DNA from: Photorhabdus thracensis
GTDB taxonomy: Bacteria; Pseudomonadota; Gammaproteobacteria; Enterobacterales; Enterobacteriaceae
Reading direction: 5' to 3'
Length of the DNA: 64,000 nt
Assembly (NCBI RefSeq): GCF_001010285.1
Contig: NZ_CP011104.1
Span: forward strand, 3,782,001-3,846,000
Of this stretch, positions 37,389-48,239 are shown one piece after another (position 1 is the stretch's first letter; every line of letters begins with the position of its first letter). A model generated the notes under the pieces. It was not told the DNA's origin. It saw only the letters and a program-made list of their open reading frames with translations, and searched no databases. The position numbers and the translations under genes were made by a program.

Positions 37389-37403
37389 AATATTGTTGAA
37401 ACT

Positions 37404-37436
37404 AAAAAAACCGCATTTTCAGCGGGTTTTTGTTTA
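37404..37436. terminator. terminator after the YafO operon
   Basis: A-run, stem ACCGC / GCGGGT with loop ATTTTCA, then a T-rich tail. The symmetry of A and T runs could let it work from both sides. Confidence 0.65.
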
Positions 37437-37443
37437 GTGTGCT

Positions 37444-37560
37444 GGGCATGTTCAGCAGCTCGGGGGTGAAAGTTCCCTGTCCAGTCTGATGGTGGCGAAA
37501 GACTAGTGAAGCGCAAAGACATCATTTCTTGCAGAGCTTGAGCGTAGGGCTGAGGAGTTC
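37444..37560. other. possible group II intron RNA fragment
   Basis: The strings GGGGGTGAAAGTTCCCTGTCC, GGTGGCGAAAGACTAGTGAA and TTGCAGAGCTTGAGCGTAGG have the style of conserved segments near the 5' end of bacterial group II introns. No reverse transcriptase follows, so at most this is a fragment. The recognition is from memory and weak. Confidence 0.3.
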
Positions 37561-37575
37561 CATTCTACTTGAATA

Positions 37576-37842
37576 TTAAAGCTCAATCTCAATATCACTG
37601 AGTGGATGACAGCAGCAGGGCAGAATTTCACCTTCATTGACAAAAGCCAGTGGCTTACGCCGATAGCCTACTTTACCTTTTACCAATCTGACACGGCAGG
37701 AGCCGCAATAACCTTCACGGCACTGGTATTCAGCCTGTACTTTGCCTTGTTCCAGCGCTTCCAGCAGACTGTTATGCAGCTCAGGAGAGCTGTGAATATG
37801 ATAACCCTGCATACCATGCAGGGTTACTTTATAGCTTGTCAT
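37576..37842 (-). CDS. yfaE: 2Fe-2S ferredoxin YfaE, diferric-tyrosyl cofactor maintenance
   Basis: 88 residues, plant-type 2Fe-2S ferredoxin with the cluster cysteines in EYQCREGYCGSCRVRL and a fourth in the LPCCCHP segment. In E. coli it supplies electrons to rebuild the diferric-tyrosyl cofactor of NrdB. Its start shares one base with the nrdB stop, the standard nrdA-nrdB-yfaE operon order. Confidence 0.95.
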   Translation of the reverse strand: MTSYKVTLHGMQGYHIHSSPELHNSLLEALEQGKVQAEYQCREGYCGSCRVRLVKGKVGYRRKPLAFVNEGEILPCCCHPLSDIEIEL

Positions 37843-38972
37843 CAGAGTTCAAAATCACTCAGGTCGTCAGGGTTAACTTCAGCATCAATCTGACCAACCA
37901 GATAGGAACTGACTTCAACTTCCTGTGGCGCGACTTGAACGTTATCGGATACCAGCCAGGAATTGATCCACGGAATCGGGTTAGAACGTGTTTCAAATGG
38001 CAGTTTTAGCCCAACAGCCTGCATACGGATATTGGTGATGTATTCAACATATTGACACAGAATATCTCTGTTCAAACCAATCATAGAGCCTTCTTTGAAC
38101 AGGTATTCCGCCCACTCTTTTTCTTGCTCCGCCGCCTGAACAAATAGGTCGTAACACTGTTGTTCACACTCTTTGGCGATTTCAGCCATTTCCGGGTCAT
38201 CCTGACCAGAGCGCAACAGATTCAGCATATGCTGAGTGCCTGTCAGATGCAGTGCTTCATCACGGGCAATCAGTTTGATGATTTTAGCGTTACCTTCCAT
38301 CAGTTCACGTTCGGCAAAAGCAAATGAACAGGCAAAGCTGACGTAGAAGCGGATCGCTTCCAGTGCGTTAACGCTCATCAGGCACAGGTACAGTTGTTTC
38401 TTCAGTTCACGCAGACTGGTAGTGATGGTTTTACCCGCAACTTGATGCGTTCCTTCACCAAACAACTGGTAGTTGTTGGTCATCTCAATCAGATCATCGT
38501 AATAAGCGGAAATATCTTTCGCACGTTTCAGAATCTCTTCATTGGTGACAATATCATCAAACACAACCGCCGGATCGTTAACGATATTACGGATGATGTG
38601 CGTATAAGAACGTGAGTGAATCGTCTCGGAAAAAGACCAGGTTTCAACCCAGGTCTCCAGTTCTGGAATGGAGATCAAGGGCAGAAACGCCACGTTCGGG
38701 CTGCGGCCCTGAATAGAGTCCAGCAGCGTTTGGTATTTCAGGTTACTGATGAAAATATGCTTTTCATGATCCGGCAACGCATTGTAGTCAATGCGATCGC
38801 GGGACACGTCAACTTCTTCCGGGCGCCAGAAGAAGGAGAGCTGTTTTTCGATCAGTTTCTCGAAAATCGGATACTTTTGCTGGTCATAACGAGCTACGTT
38901 TACCGGCTGACCAAAGAACATCGGTTCCTGTAACTGGTCGTTTTTTACCTGCGAAAAGGTGGTATAGGCCAT
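37842..38972 (-). CDS. nrdB: class Ia ribonucleotide reductase beta subunit
   Basis: 376 residues, carries the diiron-tyrosyl radical cofactor. The radical tyrosine lies in [14 protein letters not shown] (equivalent to Tyr122), with the iron ligands glutamate and histidine in the same helix; the second ligand cluster is in [15 protein letters not shown]. The C-terminal tail ([11 protein letters not shown]) that docks onto NrdA is intact. It starts 12 nt after nrdA. Confidence 0.97.
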   Translation of the reverse strand: MAYTTFSQVKNDQLQEPMFFGQPVNVARYDQQKYPIFEKLIEKQLSFFWRPEEVDVSRDRIDYNALPDHEKHIFISNLKYQTLLDSIQGRSPNVAFLPLISIPELETWVETWSFSETIHSRSYTHIIRNIVNDPAVVFDDIVTNEEILKRAKDISAYYDDLIEMTNNYQLFGEGTHQVAGKTITTSLRELKKQLYLCLMSVNALEAIRFYVSFACSFAFAERELMEGNAKIIKLIARDEALHLTGTQHMLNLLRSGQDDPEMAEIAKECEQQCYDLFVQAAEQEKEWAEYLFKEGSMIGLNRDILCQYVEYITNIRMQAVGLKLPFETRSNPIPWINSWLVSDNVQVAPQEVEVSSYLVGQIDAEVNPDDLSDFEL

Positions 38973-38984
38973 AACTTCCTCAAA

Positions 38985-41276
38985 TTAAATCTTACACGCG
39001 CCGCCTTCACAATCGGAATCAGCCGATTCCACGACTTCCTCCAGGTCACCCTGAACGTCTTCCGCACCATCACGTGTATTATGGTAATACAGTGTCTTCA
39101 CGCCATATTTGTAGGCGAGCAGCAAATCTTTCAGCAGTTGGTTCATCGGCACTTTTCCACTAGGGAAACGTGTCGGATCATAGTTGGTATTGGCAGAGAT
39201 CGACTGATCGATAAATTTCTGCATGATACCAACCAACTGCAAGTAACCATCATTACCCGGCATTTGCCACAGGAGTTCATAAGCGCCTTTCAGACGTTCA
39301 TATTCCGGTACAACCTGACGCAAAATGCCATCTTTTGATGCTTTGATGCTGATGTAACCACGAGGCGGTTCAATGCCGTTGGTGGCGTTGGAGATCTGTG
39401 AAGATGTCTCTGACGGCATCAAAGAGGATAATGTTGAATTACGCAGACCATATTGTTTGATATCTCGGCGCAACGCTTCCCAGTCATAGTGCAGTGGCTG
39501 ACTGGTCAGTGTATCCAGCGTTTTTTTATAGGTATCGATAGGCAGGATACCTTCAGAATAGGTGGTTTCTTTAAACCACGGGCAAGCGCCTTGTTCTTTC
39601 GCCAGCTCATTAGAGGCTTTTAACAGGTAGTACTGGACAGCTTCAAATGTTTTATGCGTCAAGTTGTTAGCGCTGCCATCTGAATAACGCGCGCCATGTT
39701 TTGCCAGATAGTAAGCGTAGTTGATGACACCAATACCTAAAGTACGGCGACCCATTGCCCCTTGTTTTGCAGCAATGATCGGGTAGTCCTGATAATCAAG
39801 CAGGGCGTCAAGCGCACGGACAGCTAGAGTTGCCAGTTCTCCCAGCTCATCAAGATTTTCGATTGCGCCCAAGTTGAATGCGGACAGCGTACACAGCGCG
39901 ATTTCGCCGTTTTTATCATTGATATCATTCAATGGCTTGGTTGGCAGTGCAATTTCCAGACACAAATTTGATTGGCGCACAGGGGCGACTGATGGGTCAA
40001 ATGGGCTGTGAGTGTTGCAATGGTCTACGTTCTGAATGTAGATCCGTCCGGTGGAAGCACGTTCCTGCATCATCAGGGAGAAGAGATCAACCGCTTTCAG
40101 GCGTTGCTGACGGATATTGCTGTCCTGCTCATATTGAGTATACAGACGTTCAAATTTATCCTGATCCGCAAAGAATGCATCATATAACCCAGGGACGTCA
40201 GATGGGCTGAACAGGGTAATATCTTCACCTTTGATCAGGCGCTCGTACATTAATTTGTTGAGCTGTACGCCGTAGTCCATATGACGGACACGGTTGCCTT
40301 CAACGCCACGGTTGTTTTTCAGTACCAGTAGGCTTTCAACTTCCAGATGCCACAGTGGATAGAACAGCGTCGCGGCACCGCCACGGACCCCCCCCTGTGA
40401 ACAGGATTTTACCGCTGTCTGGAAATGTTTGTAGAACGGAATACAGCCGGTGTGGAAAGCTTCACCGTTACGGATTGGGCTGCCCAACGCACGAATACGG
40501 CCCGCGTTGATGCCAATACCGGCGCGTTGGGAAACATATTTCACAATGGCGCTGGAAGTGGCGTTAATCGAATCCAGGCTGTCGTCACACTCAATCAGCA
40601 CGCAGGAGCTGAATTGACGGGTAGGGGTACGCACACCTGCCATGATGGGGGTCGGCAGGGAAATTTTAAACGTAGAAGCCGCGTCGTAAAAGCGACGGAT
40701 GTAGTCCAGACGGGTTTCTTTCGGATAACCGGAAAACAGGCAGGCGGCTACCAGAATATAAAGGAACTGGGCGCTCTCATAAATTTCACCGGTAACACGA
40801 TTTTGAACTAGGTATTTACCTTCGAGCTGTTTGACCGCTGCGTAAGAGAAATTCATATCACGCCAGTGGTCAATAAACTCGTTCATTTGCTCGAATTCTT
40901 CTTTCGAGTAGTCTGCCAGCAAGTGTTTGTCATATTTGCCCATTTCCACCATACGGGATACGTGATCATACAGGGCTGGTGGCTCAAATTGACCGTAGGC
41001 TTTTTTACGCAGGTTGAAAATTGCCAGGCGGGCTGCCAGATACTGATAGTCTGGCGCATCACCGGAGATAAGGTCTGCGGCAGCTTTAATCATCGTCTCG
41101 TGAATATCTGAGGTTTTGATACTGTCGTAAAATTGGATTTGAGAACGCAATTCTACTTGTGATACCGAGACATTTTTCAGACCGTCGGCTGCCCAGTTAA
41201 TAACCCGGTGGATTTTCTCAAGGTCAATTCGTTCTTTGTGGCCATCACGCTTTGTTACTAGCAGACTGTGGTTCAT
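38985..41276 (-). CDS. nrdA: class Ia ribonucleotide reductase alpha subunit
   Basis: 763 residues. It begins with an N-terminal ATP-cone (LLVTKRDGHKERIDLEKIHR). The substrate-site residues are in place: the first redox cysteine in SSCVLIECDD, the thiyl-radical cysteine with Asn and Glu in SNLCLEI, and the second redox cysteine in IALCTLSAF. The C-terminal shuttle cysteines are in DSDCEGGACKI. It leads the nrdAB-yfaE operon; a sigma70-type promoter, a DnaA box and a possible NrdR box lie upstream. Confidence 0.97.
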   Translation of the reverse strand: MNHSLLVTKRDGHKERIDLEKIHRVINWAADGLKNVSVSQVELRSQIQFYDSIKTSDIHETMIKAAADLISGDAPDYQYLAARLAIFNLRKKAYGQFEPPALYDHVSRMVEMGKYDKHLLADYSKEEFEQMNEFIDHWRDMNFSYAAVKQLEGKYLVQNRVTGEIYESAQFLYILVAACLFSGYPKETRLDYIRRFYDAASTFKISLPTPIMAGVRTPTRQFSSCVLIECDDSLDSINATSSAIVKYVSQRAGIGINAGRIRALGSPIRNGEAFHTGCIPFYKHFQTAVKSCSQGGVRGGAATLFYPLWHLEVESLLVLKNNRGVEGNRVRHMDYGVQLNKLMYERLIKGEDITLFSPSDVPGLYDAFFADQDKFERLYTQYEQDSNIRQQRLKAVDLFSLMMQERASTGRIYIQNVDHCNTHSPFDPSVAPVRQSNLCLEIALPTKPLNDINDKNGEIALCTLSAFNLGAIENLDELGELATLAVRALDALLDYQDYPIIAAKQGAMGRRTLGIGVINYAYYLAKHGARYSDGSANNLTHKTFEAVQYYLLKASNELAKEQGACPWFKETTYSEGILPIDTYKKTLDTLTSQPLHYDWEALRRDIKQYGLRNSTLSSLMPSETSSQISNATNGIEPPRGYISIKASKDGILRQVVPEYERLKGAYELLWQMPGNDGYLQLVGIMQKFIDQSISANTNYDPTRFPSGKVPMNQLLKDLLLAYKYGVKTLYYHNTRDGAEDVQGDLEEVVESADSDCEGGACKI

Positions 41277-41404
41277 GGACAGGCATACCTTACATTTACT
41301 TTCAGACTTGCTCCCACCTGCTTTGTGTCTTTACAAGACCAAAACATACCCTTCTCAGTGGTGAAGAAACCAACGAGAGAGTAGTGGTAATGGAATGTTA
41401 AGGA

Positions 41405-41420
41405 ACACAATATGTAGGGG
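41405..41420 (-). promoter_or_regulatory. possible NrdR box upstream of nrdA
   Basis: The plus-strand 16-mer ACACAATATGTAGGGG matches the NrdR consensus ACACWATATATWGTGT at 13 of 16 positions and lies just downstream of the proposed -10. A partner box at the usual ~31-bp centre spacing was not found; a poor match at 41423-41438 is too close. Confidence 0.35.
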
Positions 41421-41440
41421 GTACACTAAATAATGACAAC

Positions 41441-41469
41441 AAGATAATGTTAAAAACGGCTTTTATCAA
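41441..41469 (-). promoter_or_regulatory. candidate nrdA promoter
   Basis: On the minus strand TTGATA (-35, 41464-41469) and TATCTT (-10, 41441-41446) are separated by exactly 17 bp, giving a ~155-nt leader before nrdA. Confidence 0.55.
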
Positions 41470-41490
41470 GTGTACAAAAACATGGATTTT

Positions 41491-41499
41491 TGTGGATAA
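41491..41499 (-). promoter_or_regulatory. DnaA box upstream of nrdA
   Basis: TTATCCACA on the minus strand is a perfect match to the strongest DnaA box, 22 bp upstream of the proposed -35. In E. coli nrdA is controlled by DnaA through boxes upstream of its promoter. Confidence 0.65.
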
Positions 41500-41641
41500 C
41501 TTGAGGACTAAATTTGTTAAAAAGCCGGAAGCCTGCATCATTACTAGCGGTTACCCTGGCAGGAGCACCGGCAAAAATGGGTAAAAAAATTCCTGAAAAT
41601 AGGATTTATTTGCCGATTTATTCATCGATCAGATGAATATG

Positions 41642-42364
41642 TCAGACATACTGGCTGTGTAACATATAATTAACGTCCACATTGTGACCGAGGTTAAATT
41701 TATCCGTTAGCGGATTATAATGCAGGCCGATAATGTGCTGCTCTTGCAGTGGCGTTCTGTCAATCCAGCCTATTAATTCTGATGGGCGGATAAATTTCTT
41801 CGCATCATGGGTCCCCTTTGGCACCATTTTCAGAATATATTCCGCACCGATTACCGCCATAAACCAGGCTTTTTTATTGCGGTTAATGGTAGAGAAAAAG
41901 ACGTGTCCACCGGGTTTGACTAATTGCGCACAGGCACGGACAACCGACTGTGGGTCCGGTACATGTTCCAGCATTTCCATACAGGTGACGATATCATAAG
42001 CCTGTGGATATTTTTCTGCGTGGTTTTCCACGGTCTCCTGTACATAAGTCACAGGGATGCCTGTTTCAAGGGCGTGCAGTCTGGCAACCTGAAGCGGCTC
42101 AGTACCCATATCAAGCCCGGTCACTTCTGCACCTTCACGGGCCATGCTTTCCGACAAAATGCCGCCGCCACAACCCACATCCAGGATTTTCTTACCGAAA
42201 ATGCCGCCGGAACGCTGCAAAATATAATTCAGGCGTAGTGGGTTAATCCGGTGCAGTGGCTGAAATTCGCCGTCCAAATCCCACCAGCGGGAAGCAACTG
42301 CTTCAAATTTCTCTATTTCCTGTTGATCAACATTGCTTGTAGTGGAAGGGGTTTTAACGTTCAT
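41642..42364 (-). CDS. ubiG: ubiquinone biosynthesis O-methyltransferase UbiG
   Basis: 240 residues, SAM-dependent class I methyltransferase doing both O-methylations of the ubiquinone ring. Motif I is [20 protein letters not shown], the acidic end of strand 2 is VTGLDMG, and the C-terminal [20 protein letters not shown] is typical of UbiG. It is divergent from gyrA, the same gene order as in E. coli. Confidence 0.96.
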   Translation of the reverse strand: MNVKTPSTTSNVDQQEIEKFEAVASRWWDLDGEFQPLHRINPLRLNYILQRSGGIFGKKILDVGCGGGILSESMAREGAEVTGLDMGTEPLQVARLHALETGIPVTYVQETVENHAEKYPQAYDIVTCMEMLEHVPDPQSVVRACAQLVKPGGHVFFSTINRNKKAWFMAVIGAEYILKMVPKGTHDAKKFIRPSELIGWIDRTPLQEQHIIGLHYNPLTDKFNLGHNVDVNYMLHSQYV

Positions 42365-42460
42365 CAGCGGTTGTCGCTCCTTAAACTTACTTTACAGGTG
42401 GATTCACTCCATTTTTGTCATAGTATACATGGCTTAATTTTTAAATACCCGTATCTGATT

Positions 42461-42489
42461 TTTATAAAACTGTTGATTTGTGGTATAGT
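42461..42489 (+). promoter_or_regulatory. candidate gyrA promoter
   Basis: TTTATA (42461-42466) and TATAGT (42484-42489) with 17-bp spacing, about 36 bp before the likely leader start of gyrA. The -35 is weak, as in supercoiling-sensitive gyrase promoters. Confidence 0.4.
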
Positions 42490-42531
42490 TCTAAACCTTT
42501 GAATCCGGAATTATGAGGGATAGTGGGCTCC

Positions 42532-45159
42532 ATGAGCGACATTGCCAGAGAAATCACACCGGTCAATATCGAAGAAGAGCTGAAGAGCTCGTATCTGGAT
42601 TATGCGATGTCTGTTATTGTCGGGCGCGCACTACCAGATGTTCGAGATGGACTGAAGCCGGTACACCGTCGCGTACTTTTCGCAATGAGTGTACTGGGAA
42701 ATGATTGGAATAAACCCTATAAGAAGTCTGCCCGTGTTGTCGGCGACGTCATCGGTAAATACCACCCACATGGGGACAGCGCGGTCTACGACACGATTGT
42801 TCGTATGGCGCAGCCGTTTTCCCTGCGCTATATGTTGGTAGATGGTCAGGGTAACTTTGGGTCAGTCGATGGTGACTCAGCTGCGGCGATGCGTTACACC
42901 GAAGTGCGTATGTCGAAAATTGCCCATGAGCTGCTGGCGGATCTGGAAAAAGAGACTGTTGATTTTGTGCCGAACTATGATGGTACAGAGCAGATCCCGG
43001 AAGTTATGCCGACCAAAGTACCTAATCTGTTGATCAACGGCTCGTCGGGTATCGCAGTGGGTATGGCGACTAACATTCCTCCTCATAACTTATCCGAAGT
43101 TATTGATGGTTGTCTGGCTTATATTGAAGATGAAAACATCAGCATTGAAGGGCTGATGCAGTATATTCCTGGCCCGGATTTCCCGACTGCTGCGATCATT
43201 AATGGTCGTCGGGGTATTCAGGAGGCTTACCGAACTGGCCGCGGTAAAATTTATATCCGCGCCCGTGCTGAAATCGAAGTTGATGAGAAAAATGGTCGTG
43301 AAACTATCCTGGTTCACGAAATTCCTTATCAGGTCAACAAAGCCCGCCTGATTGAAAAAATTGCCGAGCTGGTGAAAGAAAAACGCATCGAAGGGATTAG
43401 TGCTCTTCGTGACGAATCTGATAAAGACGGCATGCGTATTGTGATCGAAGTGAAACGTGATGCGGTGGGTGAAGTGGTTCTGAATAACCTCTATTCCCTG
43501 ACTCAGCTTCAGGTTTCTTTTGGTATCAACATGGTGGCTCTGCATCAGGGGCAACCAAAGCTGCTGAATCTGAAAGATATTCTTTCCGCGTTCGTCTGCC
43601 ACCGCCGTGAAGTGGTTACTCGTCGTACTATTTTTGAATTACGTAAAGCTCGTGATCGTGCCCATATTCTTGAAGCATTGGCGGTAGCATTGGCGAATAT
43701 CGATCCGATTATCGAATTGATTCGCCGTGCTCCGGCGCCGGCCGAGGCAAAAGCCGCATTAGTTGCCCAACCGTGGGAGTTAGGCAATGTTGCCTCTATG
43801 CTGGAACGCGCCGGTGATGATGCCGCACGTCCTGAATGGCTGGAGCCACAATATGGCGTGCATGAGGGTAAATATTATCTGACTGAACAGCAGGCACAGG
43901 CAATTCTGGATCTGCGTTTGCAGAAATTGACTGGCCTTGAGCATGAAAAATTGCTGGATGAATATCGTGAATTGCTGACATTAATCGGCGAACTGATGTT
44001 CATTCTGGAAAGCCCTGAGCGCCTGATGGAGGTGATCCGCGAAGAGCTGTTGGCAGTCAAAGCGCAATATAATGACTCCCGCCGTACTGAAATTACGGAG
44101 AACACCGCTGATATCAATATCGAAGATCTGATTAATCAGGAAGATGTTGTTGTCACGTTGTCACATCAGGGGTATGTCAAATATCAGCCATTGTCTGACT
44201 ATGAAGCGCAACGCCGTGGTGGTAAAGGGAAATCCGCAGCACGTATCAAAGAAGAAGATTTCATTGAAAGGCTGCTGGTGGCGAATACTCACGATACGAT
44301 CCTTTGCTTCTCCAGCCGTGGCCGCTTGTACTGGATGAAGGTTTATCAATTACCTGAGGCCAGCCGTGGTGCCCGCGGCCGTCCGATTGTTAACCTTTTG
44401 CCGTTGGAGCAGGATGAACGCATTACTGCCATTCTGCCGGTGCGTGAATATGAAGAAGGGCTGTATGTCTTTATGGCTACGGCCAGTGGGACAGTGAAGA
44501 AAACGGCGTTACAAGATTTCAGCCGTCCGCGCAGTGCCGGTATTCTCGCGGTTAATCTCAATGAGGGTGATGAGCTGATCGGCGTTGACCTGACTAACGG
44601 CAGTAACGAAGTCATGTTGTTCTCCGCTGATGGTAAAGTTGTCCGCTTTGAAGAGGGCGCTGTTCGTTCAATGGGGCGTACAGCTACCGGTGTACGTGGT
44701 ATCAAACTGAGTGGTGAAGACAAAGTCGTTTCTCTGATTATCCCTCGTGGAGAAGGGGAGATTCTGACAGTCACTGAAAATGGTTACGGCAAACGTACCG
44801 CTGAAAGCGAGTATCCAATTAAATCCCGTGCAACTCAGGGGGTTATCTCAATTAAAGTCAGCGAGCGTAATGGTAATGTTGTCGGCGCAATTCAGGTTGA
44901 GCCCACTGATCAGATTATGATGATTACCGATGCTGGCACATTGGTGCGTACCAGAGTCTCTGAAGTCAGCGTTGTTGGCCGGAATACTCAGGGTGTAACA
45001 TTGATTCGTACCGCTGAGGATGAGAAAGTTGTCGGTTTGCAACGGGTTGCTGAACCTGAAGATGATGAAGATGGGCTGGCAGAAGAAGGGGAGGCGTTGG
45101 AAAACGATAATACCCATTCACCTGATGCTGGCAGCAGCGAGTCAGCTGATCCGGTTTAA
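42532..45159 (+). CDS. gyrA: DNA gyrase subunit A
   Basis: 875 residues from ATG 42532 ([17 protein letters not shown]), identical at the start to E. coli GyrA; a GTG three codons earlier is less likely. The catalytic tyrosine lies in [11 protein letters not shown] (Tyr122 equivalent). The quinolone-resistance region reads [12 protein letters not shown], so Ser83 and Asp87 are the wild-type, sensitive residues. The C-terminal DNA-wrapping beta-pinwheel follows (GRGKGGKSAAR-type GyrA box is seen as [13 protein letters not shown]), ending in an acidic tail. Monocistronic, closed by the terminator at 45189. Confidence 0.98.
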   Translation: MSDIAREITPVNIEEELKSSYLDYAMSVIVGRALPDVRDGLKPVHRRVLFAMSVLGNDWNKPYKKSARVVGDVIGKYHPHGDSAVYDTIVRMAQPFSLRYMLVDGQGNFGSVDGDSAAAMRYTEVRMSKIAHELLADLEKETVDFVPNYDGTEQIPEVMPTKVPNLLINGSSGIAVGMATNIPPHNLSEVIDGCLAYIEDENISIEGLMQYIPGPDFPTAAIINGRRGIQEAYRTGRGKIYIRARAEIEVDEKNGRETILVHEIPYQVNKARLIEKIAELVKEKRIEGISALRDESDKDGMRIVIEVKRDAVGEVVLNNLYSLTQLQVSFGINMVALHQGQPKLLNLKDILSAFVCHRREVVTRRTIFELRKARDRAHILEALAVALANIDPIIELIRRAPAPAEAKAALVAQPWELGNVASMLERAGDDAARPEWLEPQYGVHEGKYYLTEQQAQAILDLRLQKLTGLEHEKLLDEYRELLTLIGELMFILESPERLMEVIREELLAVKAQYNDSRRTEITENTADINIEDLINQEDVVVTLSHQGYVKYQPLSDYEAQRRGGKGKSAARIKEEDFIERLLVANTHDTILCFSSRGRLYWMKVYQLPEASRGARGRPIVNLLPLEQDERITAILPVREYEEGLYVFMATASGTVKKTALQDFSRPRSAGILAVNLNEGDELIGVDLTNGSNEVMLFSADGKVVRFEEGAVRSMGRTATGVRGIKLSGEDKVVSLIIPRGEGEILTVTENGYGKRTAESEYPIKSRATQGVISIKVSERNGNVVGAIQVEPTDQIMMITDAGTLVRTRVSEVSVVGRNTQGVTLIRTAEDEKVVGLQRVAEPEDDEDGLAEEGEALENDNTHSPDAGSSESADPV

Positions 45160-45188
45160 GTGAAGACATTATTTTCACTCAATTAAGA

Positions 45189-45216
45189 AACAGGTACTTC
45201 GGTGCCTGTTTTTTTT
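45189..45216 (+). terminator. gyrA terminator
   Basis: Hairpin AACAGGTAC-TTCG-GTGCCTGTT with a stable UUCG loop, followed by eight T residues. Confidence 0.9.
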
Positions 45217-45333
45217 AAAAAAAATTTTGATTAATATCGAAATATGCAACAGGTGATTCTTTGTGATCCTTGAACTCTGGTATATCCTGTCATTAATTAC
45301 GTTGAATGATGTTCGTTGTTATCAGGTAGCCTT

Positions 45334-48171
45334 TTGAGATATCTTTCTTCTTTTCGTACATCACTGAAAATATCCCGTTATCTTTTCCGGGTGCTTGGCT
45401 TTATGCTGTGGGCATTGGGTGCCTTATTAACGGCTTTTTACCTGGTTAACATTTTTAATGAAGTAAAGTCTGATATCCGGCAAGAATACAATGCTAATTA
45501 TGATTCCACACTCTCTTATGTGCGTCATACAGCAAGTGTTCTGCGGGATATTCAATATATGACAGAAAAGCATTTGCTGAATTCTAATGAAAAAATTTCC
45601 ATTCTCGATTTTCCGCATAATAACCCGGCGTTTTCTTATCATCCTTTGAATCAAAGTGCTGATTGCCATACCTTTCGTAAAAATACCCATAGTTATTTAA
45701 ATTCGTTGAATAACCTGATCTTTTACTGGAAAGATAATCTTGCCGCTCCTCAAGGGTTGAATCAGGTTTTCTTGGTGGGAACGAAAAGTATGTGCATGGT
45801 GAATTTTTCTATTCGTAATACCACGACTGAACCTGATACGCTGAAAAAAATAGTCTATGAGAACTCACGCAGACTGATTAGCTTGAAAGATCAGGGTAAA
45901 GAACGAAATGTTTATTGGGTTACGCCTGGAGCGAGATCTGATAGCGGCCATCTCTATGTGTTGGCGCCGGTATATGTCAATGGTCAGATGGTTGCAATGA
46001 TAGGTATTGAACAGTTCATCAGATTAGATACTTTTATTCAAAGACAAGACCGTCCGATTTCAATAACCTTATTAAATCGCAGTAATCAACCTGTTTTGCA
46101 CTATCCGGCAAATGATGAGTACCAGCTTCATTATGCCGATTATCAGCTGGAAGCACCTTATTTTGGCTATGATGATAATTTTACTGATTTATTGTTAAAA
46201 CGCCGGCTAATGCCATCTTCATTCAGTATCATTTACGCGCTTCCACTGAAAAACATTTTCGAGGGTTTTAAGCTACAGATTATTAGCAGTATTGTGCTTA
46301 ATGTACTGTCTGCTTTTGTCATTATTACTTTGGTGTATCTGTTTGAGCGCAAGATGTTTGTTCCGGCTGAAGAAAATGCCATTCGTCTGGAGGAGCATGA
46401 ACAGTTTAATCATAAAATTGTCGCTTCAGCCCCGGTTGGGATCAGTATATTGCGGGTAAGTGATGGCAGTAATATTCTGAGTAATGAGTTGGCGCATAAT
46501 TATTTGAGAATGCTGACTCATGAAGATCGGGAACGTATTATTCATATTATTTGTGACAGAACCAGCAGTTATGTTGATGTGGTGACCAGTAATCATCATC
46601 ATTTGCAAATCAGTTTTGTCCATTCCCGCTACAGAAATGAAGAGGTGGCAATTTGTGTATTGGTTGATATCAGTGTCCGTGTACGGATGGAAAAATCATT
46701 ACAGGAAATGGCATTAGCATCGGAACAGGCTAACTATTCTAAATCGATGTTTTTGGCCACGGTCAGCCACGAATTGAGAACGCCTCTTTACGGTATTATT
46801 GGCAATTTGGAGTTGTTACAGGCTCATTCATTGCCGGCTGAGTCTGTCCGTTTGTTATCAACAATGAGTAACTCTTCAGCTCTGTTGCTGAAAATTATCA
46901 GTGATATTCTCGATTTCTCAAAGATTGAATCTAAACAGCTCAAAATTGAATCCAGGGAATTTTCCTGTCAGGAAGTTATCTCTCATGTTATTTCTAACTA
47001 TCTGCCGTTAGTTGTGAAAAAGCCGTTGACTTTATATTGCTATATCGAACCGGATGTACCGGATTATATCCGCAATGATCCTGTTCGATTGCAACAGGTC
47101 ATCTCTAACTTGTTAAATAATGCGATTAAGTTCACCGATACCGGGTGTGTGATTATCCATGTGACAGTAGATAGTGATTACTTATATGTCAGAATAAAGG
47201 ACACGGGAGTCGGCATTTCAGATAAGGCGTTGATTCAGTTGTTTGATCCGTTTTTTCAAATCATGCCAAATACGGAAAGCTCATCTCAGGGAACCGGTCT
47301 TGGCCTGGCGATTTGTGAAAAATTGATCAGCCTGATGGATGGTGATATTGAAGTGATTTCACAGCCACAGATAGGCAGTATGTTCTCTATCCGTTTACCT
47401 TTATACAATGCGAAATACAGGCCGAAAATTCAGTTAATGAATCAGTGTCAGCAAAAGCAAAAAGTTATCCTGGCTATACGTAATCTTTATCTTGAGGATT
47501 TTTTACAGCGTTTTCTGATTCATTATAATTTACATATTGTTTTATATAGTGGGGAGAATACCGATGGCAGTGAAATTATTATTAGCGATTTCCCCGATGC
47601 TGTGACTTCCCCGGCATATGCTTGTGTTGAGTTATCGACGGACTATATTGGCTCGCCGGAACAAATCAGAAAAAGCTATTGGCTGCATAATACTTACCAT
47701 TTGCATGATCTACCCATTCTGATTGAGAGACTGATTTCACCCGGTAGCAACGAAGAGGTGTTGAATATCGTATCGCCTGTTTTACCGGCAAATATCCAGT
47801 TTAATACGGTTATGGTTTTGGTGGTGGATGATCATCCTATCAACCGCCATTTATTGGCTGACCAGTTGAAATCTATTGGTTTTCAGACAGCAATGGCGAA
47901 TGATGGATTAGATGCGCTGGAATATTTGCAGAAAGGGCATGTTGATATTATTTTGACGGATGTCAATATGCCTAATATGGATGGCTATGCGTTGACAACG
48001 CATTTACGGAATACAGAGTACGAGTTGCCGATTATTGGTATTACGGCAAATGCACTTGCAGAAGAAAAGCAACGTTGTATTGATGCAGGAATGAATGACT
48101 GTTTGTCTAAGCCTGTTTCCCTGATTACGCTTAGACAAATACTGGGAGAGATCAGGAATATTGGCACCTGA
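45334..48171 (+). CDS. rcsC: hybrid sensor kinase RcsC
   Basis: 945 residues from the TTG at 45334 (RYLSSFRTSLK aligns with the E. coli RcsC start KYLASFRTTLK); a TTG six codons upstream is the alternative. Two transmembrane segments (about residues 20-40 and 310-335) flank a periplasmic domain. The HisKA domain has the phospho-histidine in SHELRTPLYG (about 475), followed by the ATPase (GTGLGLAICEKLISLMDG). The C-terminal receiver has VVDDHPINRHLLADQL and the phospho-aspartate in TDVNMPNMDGY. With RcsD and RcsB it forms the envelope-stress phosphorelay. It is convergent with rcsB. Confidence 0.96.
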   Translation: MRYLSSFRTSLKISRYLFRVLGFMLWALGALLTAFYLVNIFNEVKSDIRQEYNANYDSTLSYVRHTASVLRDIQYMTEKHLLNSNEKISILDFPHNNPAFSYHPLNQSADCHTFRKNTHSYLNSLNNLIFYWKDNLAAPQGLNQVFLVGTKSMCMVNFSIRNTTTEPDTLKKIVYENSRRLISLKDQGKERNVYWVTPGARSDSGHLYVLAPVYVNGQMVAMIGIEQFIRLDTFIQRQDRPISITLLNRSNQPVLHYPANDEYQLHYADYQLEAPYFGYDDNFTDLLLKRRLMPSSFSIIYALPLKNIFEGFKLQIISSIVLNVLSAFVIITLVYLFERKMFVPAEENAIRLEEHEQFNHKIVASAPVGISILRVSDGSNILSNELAHNYLRMLTHEDRERIIHIICDRTSSYVDVVTSNHHHLQISFVHSRYRNEEVAICVLVDISVRVRMEKSLQEMALASEQANYSKSMFLATVSHELRTPLYGIIGNLELLQAHSLPAESVRLLSTMSNSSALLLKIISDILDFSKIESKQLKIESREFSCQEVISHVISNYLPLVVKKPLTLYCYIEPDVPDYIRNDPVRLQQVISNLLNNAIKFTDTGCVIIHVTVDSDYLYVRIKDTGVGISDKALIQLFDPFFQIMPNTESSSQGTGLGLAICEKLISLMDGDIEVISQPQIGSMFSIRLPLYNAKYRPKIQLMNQCQQKQKVILAIRNLYLEDFLQRFLIHYNLHIVLYSGENTDGSEIIISDFPDAVTSPAYACVELSTDYIGSPEQIRKSYWLHNTYHLHDLPILIERLISPGSNEEVLNIVSPVLPANIQFNTVMVLVVDDHPINRHLLADQLKSIGFQTAMANDGLDALEYLQKGHVDIILTDVNMPNMDGYALTTHLRNTEYELPIIGITANALAEEKQRCIDAGMNDCLSKPVSLITLRQILGEIRNIGT

Positions 48172-48176
48172 AATAA

Positions 48177-48203
48177 TGCCCGGTACAAGTAACCGCCGGG
48201 CAT
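48177..48203. terminator. hairpin between convergent rcsC and rcsB
   Basis: TGCCCGG / CCGGGCA inverted repeat in the 68-nt gap. There is no T-run, so terminator function is inferred from position. Confidence 0.45.
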
Positions 48204-48239
48204 CAAAATGACTTTCATATTAAAATAACGGACCCGTAC

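Noticed and set aside
41423..41438. Second NrdR box next to 41405-41420
   Set aside because: Matches only about 10 of 16 positions and lies 18 bp from the first box, where the usual centre spacing is about 31 bp.
42532..42810. Quinolone-resistance substitution in gyrA
   Set aside because: The region reads GDSAVYD, the wild-type serine and aspartate, so nothing unusual.
45217..45333. Regulatory RNA before rcsC
   Set aside because: Only the gyrA terminator and an AT-rich gap are seen, with no conserved fold recognised.
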